DNA of 64,000 bases from Mycolicibacterium monacense (GTDB lineage Bacteria > Actinomycetota > Actinomycetes > Mycobacteriales > Mycobacteriaceae): contig NZ_AP022617.1 in NCBI RefSeq assembly GCF_010731575.1, positions 1,922,001-1,986,000 of the forward strand. The letters are read 5' to 3'. The position numbers and the translations under genes are program-made. Below the pieces are notes generated by a model. That model made no database searches. It had not been told where the DNA came from and worked only from the letters and a program-made list of their open reading frames with translations. Positions 55,007-63,119 of this stretch are shown piece after piece. The first letter of the stretch is position 1; every line of letters begins with the position of its first letter.

Positions 55007-56020
55007 TCAGTAGGTGATCGTTCCGAATGATGCTGCCGCGGAGCGGAGTTCAGCGTGGATCCCGTCATAGACCGCGACGGTGGGCAGAAGACGCTTGTCG
55101 ATCTTGGTGACCGAGCTGTAGTTGGTGTCGACGACGTTGGCGATGGGGGCCAGCGAGATCTGCGTCAGCAGTTGATAGGCGTCGATCCGGTCGAGGCCGT
55201 GGAGTTCACCCAGCCAGGTGATCATCTCGACCTGTCCGGCCCGCCATGCCTCCTCGAGTGGGCGGCCCGAGCCGATGCACGCCAGGTGTGTGTCGGTCTC
55301 CAGGCGTGGCCACGCCGGCCCACCGCCCTTGATGAGGTCGACGATCACGGTCACGTGCATGGCGCCTTCGACAGCGGTGCCGCACGATTCGCCCTCGCCC
55401 TGCCGATAGTGGCCGTCGCCGAGTGAGAACAGCGCGCCGGGAACGTTCACGCGCAGGAAGCAGGTCGCACCCGCGGCCATCTCGGGTGTGTCCATGTTGC
55501 CGCCGAAGACGTCGGGTACCAGAGAGGTGCGCACTTCCCGTCGGCCCGGGGCCACACCGACGGTGCCCAGCATCGGATTCGCGGGCAACGCCAGTTCGAA
55601 ATCGCTGCCCTGCGCGGAGAACGCCAAAGTCTCTGCGGCCGAGTCGTACTCGTAGATGTAGGTGCGTTCGGGCAACGGGTCCTGCAGTGTGGGGCTGACG
55701 GGCACGCTGGTCAGGCCGCCGAAGAACGGGATCAGCGTCGAGGCACCCCACGTGCGGGCCGGGGTGAGGTCGACCAGGTGGATGGCGAGGGTGTCACCGG
55801 GTTCGGCGCCGTCGATCCAGAACGGTCCGGTCTGGGGATTGAGGTCCAGGGTGTCGAGTGCCCGCGTCGCGACGTCGGACGTGCTGGTGATCCGGCCCCC
55901 GTACGCGTCCTCGGTCCACAGGGTCAACACCGTCGGTGGGGTGATCCGCATGACCGGTGCGGCGCCGCCGAAGGTGTAGGCGAACTGTTCCGGTGACGGG
56001 ACGAAGCGCACGTGGTCCAT
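55007..56020 (-). CDS. Acetamidase/formamidase family protein
   Basis: A 337-residue acetamidase/formamidase (PF03069). FWIDGAEPGDTLAIHLVDL, MDTPEMAAGATCFLRVNVPGALFSLGDGHYRQGEGE and the conserved Cys after it (ESCGTAVEGA) are diagnostic. It hydrolyses short amides to ammonia and acid. ATG 56020 is preferred over 56029 because GAGG sits directly before the latter. Divergent from an oxidase-like gene. Confidence 0.88.
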   Translation of the reverse strand: MDHVRFVPSPEQFAYTFGGAAPVMRITPPTVLTLWTEDAYGGRITSTSDVATRALDTLDLNPQTGPFWIDGAEPGDTLAIHLVDLTPARTWGASTLIPFFGGLTSVPVSPTLQDPLPERTYIYEYDSAAETLAFSAQGSDFELALPANPMLGTVGVAPGRREVRTSLVPDVFGGNMDTPEMAAGATCFLRVNVPGALFSLGDGHYRQGEGESCGTAVEGAMHVTVIVDLIKGGGPAWPRLETDTHLACIGSGRPLEEAWRAGQVEMITWLGELHGLDRIDAYQLLTQISLAPIANVVDTNYSSVTKIDKRLLPTVAVYDGIHAELRSAAASFGTITY

Positions 56021-56093
56021 GGCAGTCATCCTCACCCGCGCACGCCGCTGCTGCAGCGTTTCTGCGCCCGGTGCGAGGCCGCTGCACGGGAAT

Positions 56094-56540
56094 GTGACGG
56101 TGGCCATACGGGTTGCCCCACTCGTGGCGAAGATGAGCAGCGACGAACGTGAGAAGTTCCTGGCCGATGTACACGTCGGCGTCATCGCCGTCGAACGGCC
56201 GGACCGGGCGCCGTTGGCGGTGCCCATCTGGTACGGCTACCAGCCGGGCGGTGAGGTGCTGTTGTGGACCGAGTCGGATTCGTTGAAACACAGGCTGATT
56301 CGCGACGCCGGCCGGTTCGCGATCACAGTGCAGGACGAGAACCCGCCATATCGGTACGTCACCGCAGAGGGCGACGTCACGAGCATCGGACCCGCAGAAG
56401 ACGCCGACGTCCGGGAGCTCGCGGTCCGCTACCTCGGCGCGGAAGCGGGAAACACCTTCACCGACCAGAATCTGACACCCACGTCGATCGCCATCCGGAT
56501 GCGCCCGGCCCGTTGGTTGAGCGTGGACTACGCGCAGTAG
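56094..56540 (+). CDS. Pyridoxamine 5'-phosphate oxidase-fold protein
   Basis: A 148-residue split-barrel flavin/F420-binding fold. VGVIAVERPDRAPLAVPIWYGYQPGGEVLLWT is the family N-terminal sheet, and YVTAEGDVTSI follows. Mycobacterial members bind FMN, heme or F420. GTG 56094 is taken; ATG 56133 would give a shorter form (MSSDEREKFL). The exact cofactor is unknown. Confidence 0.8.
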   Translation: MTVAIRVAPLVAKMSSDEREKFLADVHVGVIAVERPDRAPLAVPIWYGYQPGGEVLLWTESDSLKHRLIRDAGRFAITVQDENPPYRYVTAEGDVTSIGPAEDADVRELAVRYLGAEAGNTFTDQNLTPTSIAIRMRPARWLSVDYAQ

Positions 56541-56543
56541 CCG

Positions 56544-57191
56544 TTATCCCGAGGCGTCGAGGATCTTGATCGCGAACACGAGCGAGTCGCCGGGCTGGAT
56601 ACCCGCCGCGGGCTGGCCCTCGGGGTAGCCGTCGGCGGACGTCATGGCGACCGCGACGGTGGACCCCACCTTCTGGCCCGCGATGGCCTTCTGGAAGCCC
56701 GGCACGACGCCGTCGAGCGGGAAGTCGACCGGTTCACCCCGTTCGTAGCTGCTGTCGAACACCGAGCCGTCGCGTCCGTTGACACCCATGTAGCAGACGG
56801 TGACTGCGGCCGTCTCCGCGACGACCGGGCCGTCGCCGGCCTTGAGCGTGTGCACCTGGGTCTCGGTCACGCTGAACGGGGCCTGTACCTCGACGGCGGG
56901 CGCCGCCGCATCGGTGGATCCGGTGACCGAGACGCTGCCGGTGGCGCCGGAGAAGGTCCACTCAGGTTCGCCGTCGGCCGGCGCCGCCGTGGGGCACGTA
57001 CTCGCCGCCGCCGACGTCACGGGCGCCGAAGGTGGGAGCAGGTCGGCCATGGCCGACGTGCTGGCGGACGTGCTGGCCGACGAACTCGTCGACGCCGTCT
57101 CTGTGTCCGAACCGCACGCGGCGAGCGTCACGACCAACGACGCGGCACAGGTGACGAGCGCAACAGAAGAAGGCAGACGAAGTGAGTTCAC
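56544..57191 (-). CDS. FKBP-type peptidyl-prolyl isomerase lipoprotein
   Basis: A 215-residue exported protein. Lipobox LAAC at residues 23-26. A Ser/Thr/Ala-rich linker is followed by a partly degenerate N-terminal region and a C-terminal FKBP domain (VVAETAAVTVCYMGVNGRDGSVFDSSYERGEPVDFPLDGVVPGF, split). It would assist folding of exported proteins. Convergent with the oxidase gene, with three bases between. GTG 57191 gives the signal peptide. Confidence 0.87.
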   Translation of the reverse strand: MNSLRLPSSVALVTCAASLVVTLAACGSDTETASTSSSASTSASTSAMADLLPPSAPVTSAAASTCPTAAPADGEPEWTFSGATGSVSVTGSTDAAAPAVEVQAPFSVTETQVHTLKAGDGPVVAETAAVTVCYMGVNGRDGSVFDSSYERGEPVDFPLDGVVPGFQKAIAGQKVGSTVAVAMTSADGYPEGQPAAGIQPGDSLVFAIKILDASG

Positions 57192-57280
57192 CGTGGTGAC
57201 GGTACAGCCGCACCGGATCCCTGCCGACGGCCGCCCTTCGGTGATGTTTGGGTGCCGCCCCCGCGTGCAACCCCCATCGC

Positions 57281-57301
57281 AACGAAACGTATCGTATCGT
57301 T
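57281..57301. promoter_or_regulatory. TetR-type operator
   Basis: An imperfect 21-base palindrome with arms AACGA-N-ACG and CGT-N-TCGTT. It resembles common actinobacterial TetR-family operators. It lies 23 bases before the SDR start of the SDR-TetR operon, close to a TAGAAT -10-like box (57304-57309). Confidence 0.6.
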
Positions 57302-57303
57302 AG

Positions 57304-57309
57304 TAGAAT
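57304..57309 (+). promoter_or_regulatory. Candidate -10 box
   Basis: TAGAAT just after the TetR-type palindrome and 15 bases before the SDR GTG. Repressor bound to the palindrome would block this promoter. Confidence 0.4.
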
Positions 57310-57324
57310 GAGAGGAGAGGTTCA

Positions 57325-58077
57325 GTGAGCGGAATTCACATCACCAACGATCTTCAGGGCAAGGTCGCGATCGTCACCGGCGCCGCCAGCGGCATCGGGC
57401 GGGCGACGACCCTGCTCTTCGCCGAGTACGGCATGTGTGTCGTCGCCGAGGACGTCAACCCCGACGTCGAGCAGCAGTACGCCGACGTCGAATCGGTGGT
57501 GCCCCTGGTCGGCGATGTGGGGGAGGAGCAGACCGCGCTGGACGCGGTCGCCCTGGCCGACCGCGCATTCGGCCGGCTCGACGTGCTCGTCAACAATGCC
57601 GGCACCATCGTCAACAGACCGGTCGTCGACACCACACTGGACGACTGGAACCGCATCCTGACCACCAACGTGACCGGGGCCTTCCTGCACACCCGCGAGG
57701 CGCTGAAGGCGATGATTCCCCGGGCGAAGGGGTCGATCGTCAACATCGGTTCCTACGCGTGTTTCCAGGCGTTCCCGACCATCTCGGCGTACGCGGCCTC
57801 GAAGGGGGCCCTGGCGCAGCTGACGCGGACCGCCGCGTTGGAGGGAATCGACCACGGCATCCGGGTCAATGCGATCGGGGTGGGCGATACCGTGACCAAC
57901 ATCCTCGGCGATCCGAACGATCTGGCCGAGCACGGGAAGGGGGCACCCATCGGGCGTGCGGCCGATCCCCGCGAGATCGCCAATGCGGTCGCATTCCTGG
58001 CCTCCGATCTGGCGAGCTACGCCGTCGGCGCGGTCTGGATGCTCGACGGGGGCATGAGCGTTGCGGTGCCGAACTGA
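57325..58077 (+). CDS. SDR family oxidoreductase
   Basis: A 250-residue short-chain dehydrogenase. TGAASGIGRATTL is the cofactor motif, NNAG is present, catalytic Ser is in VNIGSYACF context, and YAASK gives YxxxK. Ends with a standard C-terminal GAVWMLDGGM. GTG 57325 follows GAGGAGAGG. It is first in an operon with the TetR regulator (11 bases) and lies behind a palindromic operator. NAD-dependent alcohol/ketone chemistry is likely. Confidence 0.88.
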   Translation: MSGIHITNDLQGKVAIVTGAASGIGRATTLLFAEYGMCVVAEDVNPDVEQQYADVESVVPLVGDVGEEQTALDAVALADRAFGRLDVLVNNAGTIVNRPVVDTTLDDWNRILTTNVTGAFLHTREALKAMIPRAKGSIVNIGSYACFQAFPTISAYAASKGALAQLTRTAALEGIDHGIRVNAIGVGDTVTNILGDPNDLAEHGKGAPIGRAADPREIANAVAFLASDLASYAVGAVWMLDGGMSVAVPN

Positions 58078-58088
58078 TCGAGGGGACG

Positions 58089-58691
58089 ATGACGAAATCC
58101 GACGGCGTCGACACCGCGGCACGTCCGCGCGGTGCGGTGGTGACCGGTTCCATCCTGTCCGCCGCCCGTGACCTGATCGATCAGCACGGTCTGGAATCGC
58201 TCACCGCCGAGGCGGTGGCGGCGCACGCGGGCGTGGGCAAGACCACGGTGTACCGGCGGTGGCCGAATGTCTGGGCGTTGGTGGTCGACGCGTTCCTGGA
58301 GGATGTCAGTGCCGTTGCGCCGATCACCGAGGGGGACACCGTCCGGGAGAGTTTCCGGACCTCCATGCGGTCGCTGATCAAGGCCTATCGCGGGCCGACG
58401 GGCACGCTGCTGCGCGCGGTCATCGGGCGAGCACAGGTCGACGACGTACTGCGCGAGGAAGTCCGCAACCGGTGGGTCGAGCCACGTCGCGAGTCCGCGC
58501 GCGAACTCGTTCGGCGCGGCATGGACCACGGTGAGTTGAGGAGCGACCTCGACATCGACGTGGTGCTCGACACGCTGTACGGCCCGATCTACCACCGCAT
58601 CCTCGTGCCCTACCGCGACGCCGACCTCACCGAGGGGTTCGTCGACCGGATCGTCGACCACGTGTTCACCGGAATCGAACGAGCTCGGTGA
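58089..58691 (+). CDS. TetR family transcriptional regulator
   Basis: A 200-residue TetR regulator. The HTH is at about 18-65 (LESLTAEAVAAHAGVGKTTVYRRWP), followed by a ligand domain. ATG 58089 sits behind GAGGGGA, 11 bases after the SDR stop. It probably represses its own operon through the palindrome upstream of the SDR gene. Confidence 0.92.
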   Translation: MTKSDGVDTAARPRGAVVTGSILSAARDLIDQHGLESLTAEAVAAHAGVGKTTVYRRWPNVWALVVDAFLEDVSAVAPITEGDTVRESFRTSMRSLIKAYRGPTGTLLRAVIGRAQVDDVLREEVRNRWVEPRRESARELVRRGMDHGELRSDLDIDVVLDTLYGPIYHRILVPYRDADLTEGFVDRIVDHVFTGIERAR

Positions 58692-58714
58692 GGCTCGTGG
58701 CGACCGGTGCGCAC

Positions 58715-58729
58715 TCGCAATGATTGCGA
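58715..58729. promoter_or_regulatory. Perfect 15-base palindrome
   Basis: TCGCAATGATTGCGA, perfect around a central G, about 70 bases before the copper-binding-like gene. Operator candidate; the bound protein is unknown. Confidence 0.45.
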
Positions 58730-58739
58730 TATCGACGAC

Positions 58740-58764
58740 GTATATGGGTGAGCCGCCAGGGTAT
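58740..58764 (+). promoter_or_regulatory. Candidate SigF-type promoter
   Basis: GTAT (58740-58743), 15 bases, GGGTAT (58759-58764) fits the SigF pattern with one mismatch, 34 bases before the ATG of the copper-binding protein. Confidence 0.4.
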
Positions 58765-58798
58765 GTGGTAGGTCAGATGGATCATCTACGGAGGAGCC

Positions 58799-59209
58799 AT
58801 GATGAACACTGCCTCGGCGATGTTGCAGAGCAATCCGAAGGATGTCGGGCGCTTCGACCGGGCGGAGCTCGCCGCCTGTATCGAGTTGTTGACCGAGTGC
58901 TCCCACGCGTGCAATGCCTGCGCCGACGCCTGCCTGAGTGAGGAATCGGTTGCGGACCTGACCAAATGCATCCGGACCGACCTCGACTGCGCCGACGTCT
59001 GTGACGCGACACGGGGCGTCTTGGCCCGTCACACCGGCAACGACGACACCCTGACGATGGCGATGCTCGCCGCCTGCGTCACCGCCTGCCGGAGCTGCGC
59101 CGACGAATGCTCTCGGCATGCCGACCACCACGAGCACTGCCGGGTCTGCGCGGATGTGTGCCGCCGCTGTGAAGTTTCATGCCGCGGCCTGGCCGACGCC
59201 CCGGGCTGA
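58799..59209 (+). CDS. Four-helix-bundle copper-binding protein (DUF326/Csp-like)
   Basis: A 136-residue Cys-rich protein. Cys pairs line up on helices: ECSHACNACADAC, CIRTDLDCADVC, CVTACRSCADEC, HCRVCADVCRRCEVSC. This pattern matches cytosolic copper-storage proteins, which bind many Cu(I) ions in a bundle. ATG 58799 behind GGAGGA. Probably buffers copper. No copper regulator is seen next to it. Confidence 0.87.
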   Translation: MMNTASAMLQSNPKDVGRFDRAELAACIELLTECSHACNACADACLSEESVADLTKCIRTDLDCADVCDATRGVLARHTGNDDTLTMAMLAACVTACRSCADECSRHADHHEHCRVCADVCRRCEVSCRGLADAPG

Positions 59210-59227
59210 ACGGCCCCGGGCGAGCGG

Positions 59228-59653
59228 TCAGCTTCCCGGACCCACCTGCACGGTGGCCACCACCTGGTTGAGATCGTGCAGTTCGATCTCGACGTTGCCG
59301 GGCACCTCGGTTCGGAACTGGAATTCCTGACCGCTTCTCGGTTCGACGGTGAAGCTGTGCTCAGGCACGGAATGGACGTGCAGTTCGTCAGTGGTGTCAC
59401 TGTCGACCCGCAACACGATCGGCTCTCCGACCGTGCCCTGCATCCGGGCATTGGCGGGTGTGACGGTCCCGCCTTTGATGACCATCTCGACGACGAGAGC
59501 CTCCGGGGGTCCGGAGATCGGGGCGGGCCCGGTGGCGATCGCCGACGGTGAGGGCGGTGCGGCCTCGCTGTTGTCCTGACCACACGCGGCCAGGAACACC
59601 GCCACTGCTGCCACGGAGGAGGTCGCGACGAGGCGACGTCCCACTGAGGTCAC
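59228..59653 (-). CDS. Cupredoxin-like lipoprotein
   Basis: A 141-residue lipoprotein with lipobox LAAC near residue 24. The C-terminal domain (about 50-141) resembles a cupredoxin-like beta-sandwich (VGEPIVLRVDSDTTDELHVHSVPEHSF ... VATVQVGPGS). It has some His but no full type 1 copper set. Close in sequence to the lipoprotein at 62585. GTG 59653 overlaps the stop of the upstream small gene (GTGA). Confidence 0.75.
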   Translation of the reverse strand: MTSVGRRLVATSSVAAVAVFLAACGQDNSEAAPPSPSAIATGPAPISGPPEALVVEMVIKGGTVTPANARMQGTVGEPIVLRVDSDTTDELHVHSVPEHSFTVEPRSGQEFQFRTEVPGNVEIELHDLNQVVATVQVGPGS

Positions 59654-59817
59654 GACGCCCCGTCCTGCGCGGACCGCCCGCCCTGGCGCTTCTGGCGGTT
59701 CTTGGCGGCGATGTAGACGACCACACCGGCGACCACGATGGCTGGGGCGAACGCGGGGACCGCGATCCAGATCGGGTGATCGGCGAGTATGTCGACCTGT
59801 GTGGCGGTGGTCATCAT
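59650..59817 (-). CDS. Small single-TM protein
   Basis: A 55-residue frame (MMTTATQVDILADHPIWI at the N-terminus) with one membrane helix (about 18-39) and a basic tail (KNRQKRQGGR). Its stop overlaps the lipoprotein start, so the two are translated together. ATG 59817 is used; 59814 and 59826 are possible. Unknown family; perhaps an anchor or partner for the lipoprotein. Confidence 0.6.
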   Translation of the reverse strand: MMTTATQVDILADHPIWIAVPAFAPAIVVAGVVVYIAAKNRQKRQGGRSAQDGAS

Positions 59818-59843
59818 GGATACCATTCGTCGGGGACTTCGAT

Positions 59844-59878
59844 ACTTGCGTCGTTGAATCAGTTGCCACTACGCAAGT
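59844..59878. promoter_or_regulatory. ACTTGCGT-N19-ACGCAAGT inverted repeat
   Basis: Perfect 8-base arms 19 bases apart, between the small-protein/lipoprotein operon and the divergent APC permease. The same 8-N19-8 layout (different bases) precedes the paralogous lipoprotein at 62585. Confidence 0.5.
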
Positions 59879-59954
59879 GAAGTAAACGTTCATCACCAAA
59901 CCAGCTACCGAAGCATCGGGAGGGCGTGGACCCGGTGCGGGGATCTTCGCGCTC

Positions 59955-61217
59955 GTGGGACAGGTGGCGGAGCTGGCCGGCTCGGCCGTGCCCTGGGCGT
60001 TCGTGGCCGGCGCTGTAGTGGCCGCCGTCAGCGCCTACTCATACGTGCGATGCGCGAGCGCCAATCCGTCATCGGGTGGGATCGCCATGATCCTCAAAGC
60101 GGCGTATGGCCCCGGCGTCGTCGCCGGAACCTTCTCGCTGTTCATGTATGTGTCCATGGTCCTGGCCGAGAGCCTGCTGGCGCGAACCTTCGGCACCTAC
60201 GCTCTGCGTCCGTTCGGACTGCAGGGTTCGGCGATCTTGGTGCCTGTCCTCGCCGTATTGGCGATCGTGATCGCGACGTCGGTCAACCTCGTGGGTAACC
60301 GTTGGGTCGAGTCGTCGGCGACGGTGACCGCGATCGTGAAGATCACCGGGATTGCCGTGCTCGCGATCGCCGGAATCTACGCCACCGGGTTGTCTTCGCT
60401 GTCACAGGTTTTCGAGACAGGAGCCGAAGCCACGCCGCCGCGCAGTGGAATCCTCGGCTTCCTTGCCGGTGTCACACTCTGCATCCTTGCTTACAAGGGC
60501 TTCACCACGATCACGAATCAGGGCGACGACATCCGTGATCCCCGCCGAAACATCGGCCGGGCAATCGTCATCTCGCTCGTCGTGTGCGCTGTCGTCTACC
60601 TGCTACTCACGATCGCCGTCACCGGGAGTCTGTCCGTCGCCGAGATCGTGGACGCACGTGACTACGCTCTCGCGGAGGCAGCGGAACCGCTCTTCGGCTC
60701 ATGGGGTGTGCGGTTGACCGTTGCCGTCGCCGTCGTGGCGACGATGTCCGGTCTGATCGCGAGCTTGTACTCCGTGTCACGGCTCTACGACATGCTGCGG
60801 CACATGCATCAGGTGCCTGATGTACCCGGCAGCGTGCACCGCCCGTCACTGCTGATCACCGCGGCCGCTGCCATCGTCACGGCGGCACTGTTCGACCTGA
60901 GTCGAATCGCTTCGCTGGGCGCGATGCTGTACCTGTCGATGGACATCGCGATCCACTGGGGATTGCTCCGTCGGTTGAGACACGATGTGGACTTCAAGGT
61001 TTGGGTTCCACTGCTGGCGATCGCGCTCGATGTCGTGGTGTTGGTGCCCTTCGTGATCCTCACCGCGCGCAACAGTCTGCCAACACTCGTCATTTTCGGC
61101 GTCGTCTCAGCGGTGATCGTCCTGGGTCAGCAAGCGGCGGTGCGGCATCGCAACCGGTCGTCGGCGGCGCCGGCCGCTCCGAACGACGGCACCGACGAGA
61201 ATCAGGACCGCTCCTGA
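59955..61217 (+). CDS. APC family amino acid permease, apparently 5'-truncated
   Basis: A 420-residue membrane permease with about eleven visible hydrophobic segments. The only start codon in frame is GTG 59955, but conserved family sequence (GAGIFAL) is encoded in frame before it, at 59934-59954. An in-frame TAA at 59883 bounds the frame. About 15-20 N-terminal residues including half of TM1 seem missing. It may be non-functional, start at a rare codon, or represent a recent deletion. Stop overlaps the convergent DUF2254 gene. Confidence 0.75.
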   Translation: MGQVAELAGSAVPWAFVAGAVVAAVSAYSYVRCASANPSSGGIAMILKAAYGPGVVAGTFSLFMYVSMVLAESLLARTFGTYALRPFGLQGSAILVPVLAVLAIVIATSVNLVGNRWVESSATVTAIVKITGIAVLAIAGIYATGLSSLSQVFETGAEATPPRSGILGFLAGVTLCILAYKGFTTITNQGDDIRDPRRNIGRAIVISLVVCAVVYLLLTIAVTGSLSVAEIVDARDYALAEAAEPLFGSWGVRLTVAVAVVATMSGLIASLYSVSRLYDMLRHMHQVPDVPGSVHRPSLLITAAAAIVTAALFDLSRIASLGAMLYLSMDIAIHWGLLRRLRHDVDFKVWVPLLAIALDVVVLVPFVILTARNSLPTLVIFGVVSAVIVLGQQAAVRHRNRSSAAPAAPNDGTDENQDRS

Positions 61218-62557
61218 TCCTCGTCCCGCTGTCGGTCGAGCACCGACAACACCTCTCGGTACAAGAGCTCTGTGCGCTGCGCATCGACTGTCCCGACATC
61301 CTGCGGGGCCACTCGTCGCAAGTGCGTGAGCTGCTCCGCGATAGCGGCCCGGTGGTCGGGCAGAGTCGCCTTCCACGCCAGGTCGTGCAGGAGCGTCAGC
61401 ATCGCATACCGTACGGCGGGGTCGTCGGCACCGTAGAGCCGCGGCTGGGCGCACACCAACGCGAGAAGTTCGGCGAAGCTGGAACGGATGATCACCACGC
61501 GGACATCGCCGTGCTCGTCGGTCACCATATGAGGACCCAGGTGGTACCCGAGCAGTTCGGACAGCGCGACGGTGCACGAATGCAGTCCATGGACCGCGGT
61601 GGTGGGGTCGTTGATTCCCGGCGAGAGTGCCCGAATGACCACATCGACCAACTGACGCAAACCGTACTCAGGATCTTGAGCGCTGGTCCGCTCCGGTCCG
61701 GTGCGCAGCGCGGCGGACACGTGCTGCCTGATGTCCCGCAGCGCCTGATCGTCCAATTGTGTTCCCGGGCCGGGCCAACACCGAGCGGCCGGCACACCGG
61801 CGGTCAACGGACTGCCGACGGGCCGGTCCATCCGCAGCACGACATCGTGGCGGACGGCCGTGGCGAGCAGGTCCGCTTCGTCGATCTCTACGAGGAACCC
61901 CGACGTTCCCGACTCGATGACCACACCGCGACCGGGGGGCGTGACTGCCTGTGGGTCACCCGTGCCTGCGTCACCGTCTTCCCGCCGGCGCAACATCCGC
62001 GCAGCGGTGGCGACGGTGTCGCCGCACACCTGGTCGAGCAGTGACTCGACGCGGATCTGCCGCACGAGGTGAGCCAGGAACATCACCAGCGCACCGACGC
62101 TGACCACGGCGAGCACGTAGGCGATCGTCACTGACAACTGCGGGACGAAGTCGGCTGACTCGTCATTGCTGCGGATGGTGCGCAGAACCGTCAGCGCGTA
62201 CACGAATGTGGCGAGGAACAGTGCCAGCGTGCGTTGGACCACTTGGTCGGCGGCGAAGGTCCGCAGCAGACGCGGGGAGTACTGGCTGCTGGCCAGCTGG
62301 AGTGTGATCAAAGTCAGTGAGAAGGTCAGCGAGGTGACCGTGATCAACGACCCCGCGATCGCGCTGAGCACTTCCCTGGCGGCATCGGCGCCGCCGCCGA
62401 AGAGAATCCTTTCCACCGCTCCCGGCAACCGCGTGTCGAGTGCGGCGTCGACCTCCGGCATCGCGATTCCGCACGCGAGAGCCGCTGCCAGGGCGAACAT
62501 CGGCAGCGGCCACAAGCGCGACCGCACCGCTTCGGCCACCCCGGCGCGGCTAAGCAT
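61202..62557 (-). CDS. DUF2254 membrane protein
   Basis: A 451-residue protein. Hydrophobic segments near 16-34, 60-85, 106-125 and 140-165 precede a soluble DUF2254 region (SALRTGPERTSAQDPEYGLRQLVDVVIRALSPGINDPTTA). Function unknown, often found in stress contexts. ATG 62557. Converges with and overlaps the APC permease by 16 bases. Confidence 0.87.
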   Translation of the reverse strand: MLSRAGVAEAVRSRLWPLPMFALAAALACGIAMPEVDAALDTRLPGAVERILFGGGADAAREVLSAIAGSLITVTSLTFSLTLITLQLASSQYSPRLLRTFAADQVVQRTLALFLATFVYALTVLRTIRSNDESADFVPQLSVTIAYVLAVVSVGALVMFLAHLVRQIRVESLLDQVCGDTVATAARMLRRREDGDAGTGDPQAVTPPGRGVVIESGTSGFLVEIDEADLLATAVRHDVVLRMDRPVGSPLTAGVPAARCWPGPGTQLDDQALRDIRQHVSAALRTGPERTSAQDPEYGLRQLVDVVIRALSPGINDPTTAVHGLHSCTVALSELLGYHLGPHMVTDEHGDVRVVIIRSSFAELLALVCAQPRLYGADDPAVRYAMLTLLHDLAWKATLPDHRAAIAEQLTHLRRVAPQDVGTVDAQRTELLYREVLSVLDRQRDEDQERS

Positions 62558-62584
62558 CCTCCGCCCGCCGCATCCGTCGCGTCC

Positions 62585-63028
62585 TCACGGGCCCACCTGG
62601 ACGGTCGCGACCGTACGATCGGGGTTACGCACCTCGATGGTGACTTCGCCCGGTTCGTCGGCGGTGAAGCCGAACACCTGATCATCCTGTGGAAGCAGTT
62701 CGAAGGTCCGGGCGGGGTCCGTCGTGACGCGGATCTGCCCTGCCTCATCGCTGTCGACACGTAATTCGACGCGTTGTCCCACAGCGGCGCTGACCCTCGC
62801 GTTCGTCGGCCGGACGGAACCATCGGAGATGCCTACGTCGAGCACCACGGGGGACGAGCCCGGCGCCACCGATGTCGCCGCGGCACCGTCTGGTGGAGAT
62901 TGCACCGTGGTGGTGAAGTTCTCGCCGGTGGGGTAGGGCGTCGAATCACACCCTGCGGTGGCGGGGACCAGCAGCACTGCAGACAATGCCGCGCCGACGA
63001 TCCCGGCGGGAGACGGTGCGCATCGCAT
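62585..63028 (-). CDS. Cupredoxin-like lipoprotein, paralogue of 59228-59653
   Basis: A 147-residue lipoprotein with lipobox ATAGC near residues 23-27. The C-terminal domain (about 62-147) aligns along its length with the lipoprotein at 59228 (VGQRVELRVDSDEAGQIRV ... VATVQVGP). It lacks the His residues of that protein. ATG 63028. Function unknown. Confidence 0.72.
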   Translation of the reverse strand: MRCAPSPAGIVGAALSAVLLVPATAGCDSTPYPTGENFTTTVQSPPDGAAATSVAPGSSPVVLDVGISDGSVRPTNARVSAAVGQRVELRVDSDEAGQIRVTTDPARTFELLPQDDQVFGFTADEPGEVTIEVRNPDRTVATVQVGP

Positions 63029-63057
63029 GGCGACACACGTACCCCGATGGCTGGAGT

Positions 63058-63092
63058 CTGATACCTCGGGGCCAGCCCGGGGCAGGTATCAG
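63058..63092. promoter_or_regulatory. CTGATACC-N19-GGTATCAG inverted repeat
   Basis: Perfect 8-base arms 19 bases apart, between the divergent lipoprotein gene at 62585 and the LpqH-like gene. Each arm also reads as a GGTAT -10-like box for the gene on its side. Confidence 0.5.
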
Positions 63093-63119
63093 CGTCCGCG
63101 TGCCGGGTAATGAAGCGGC

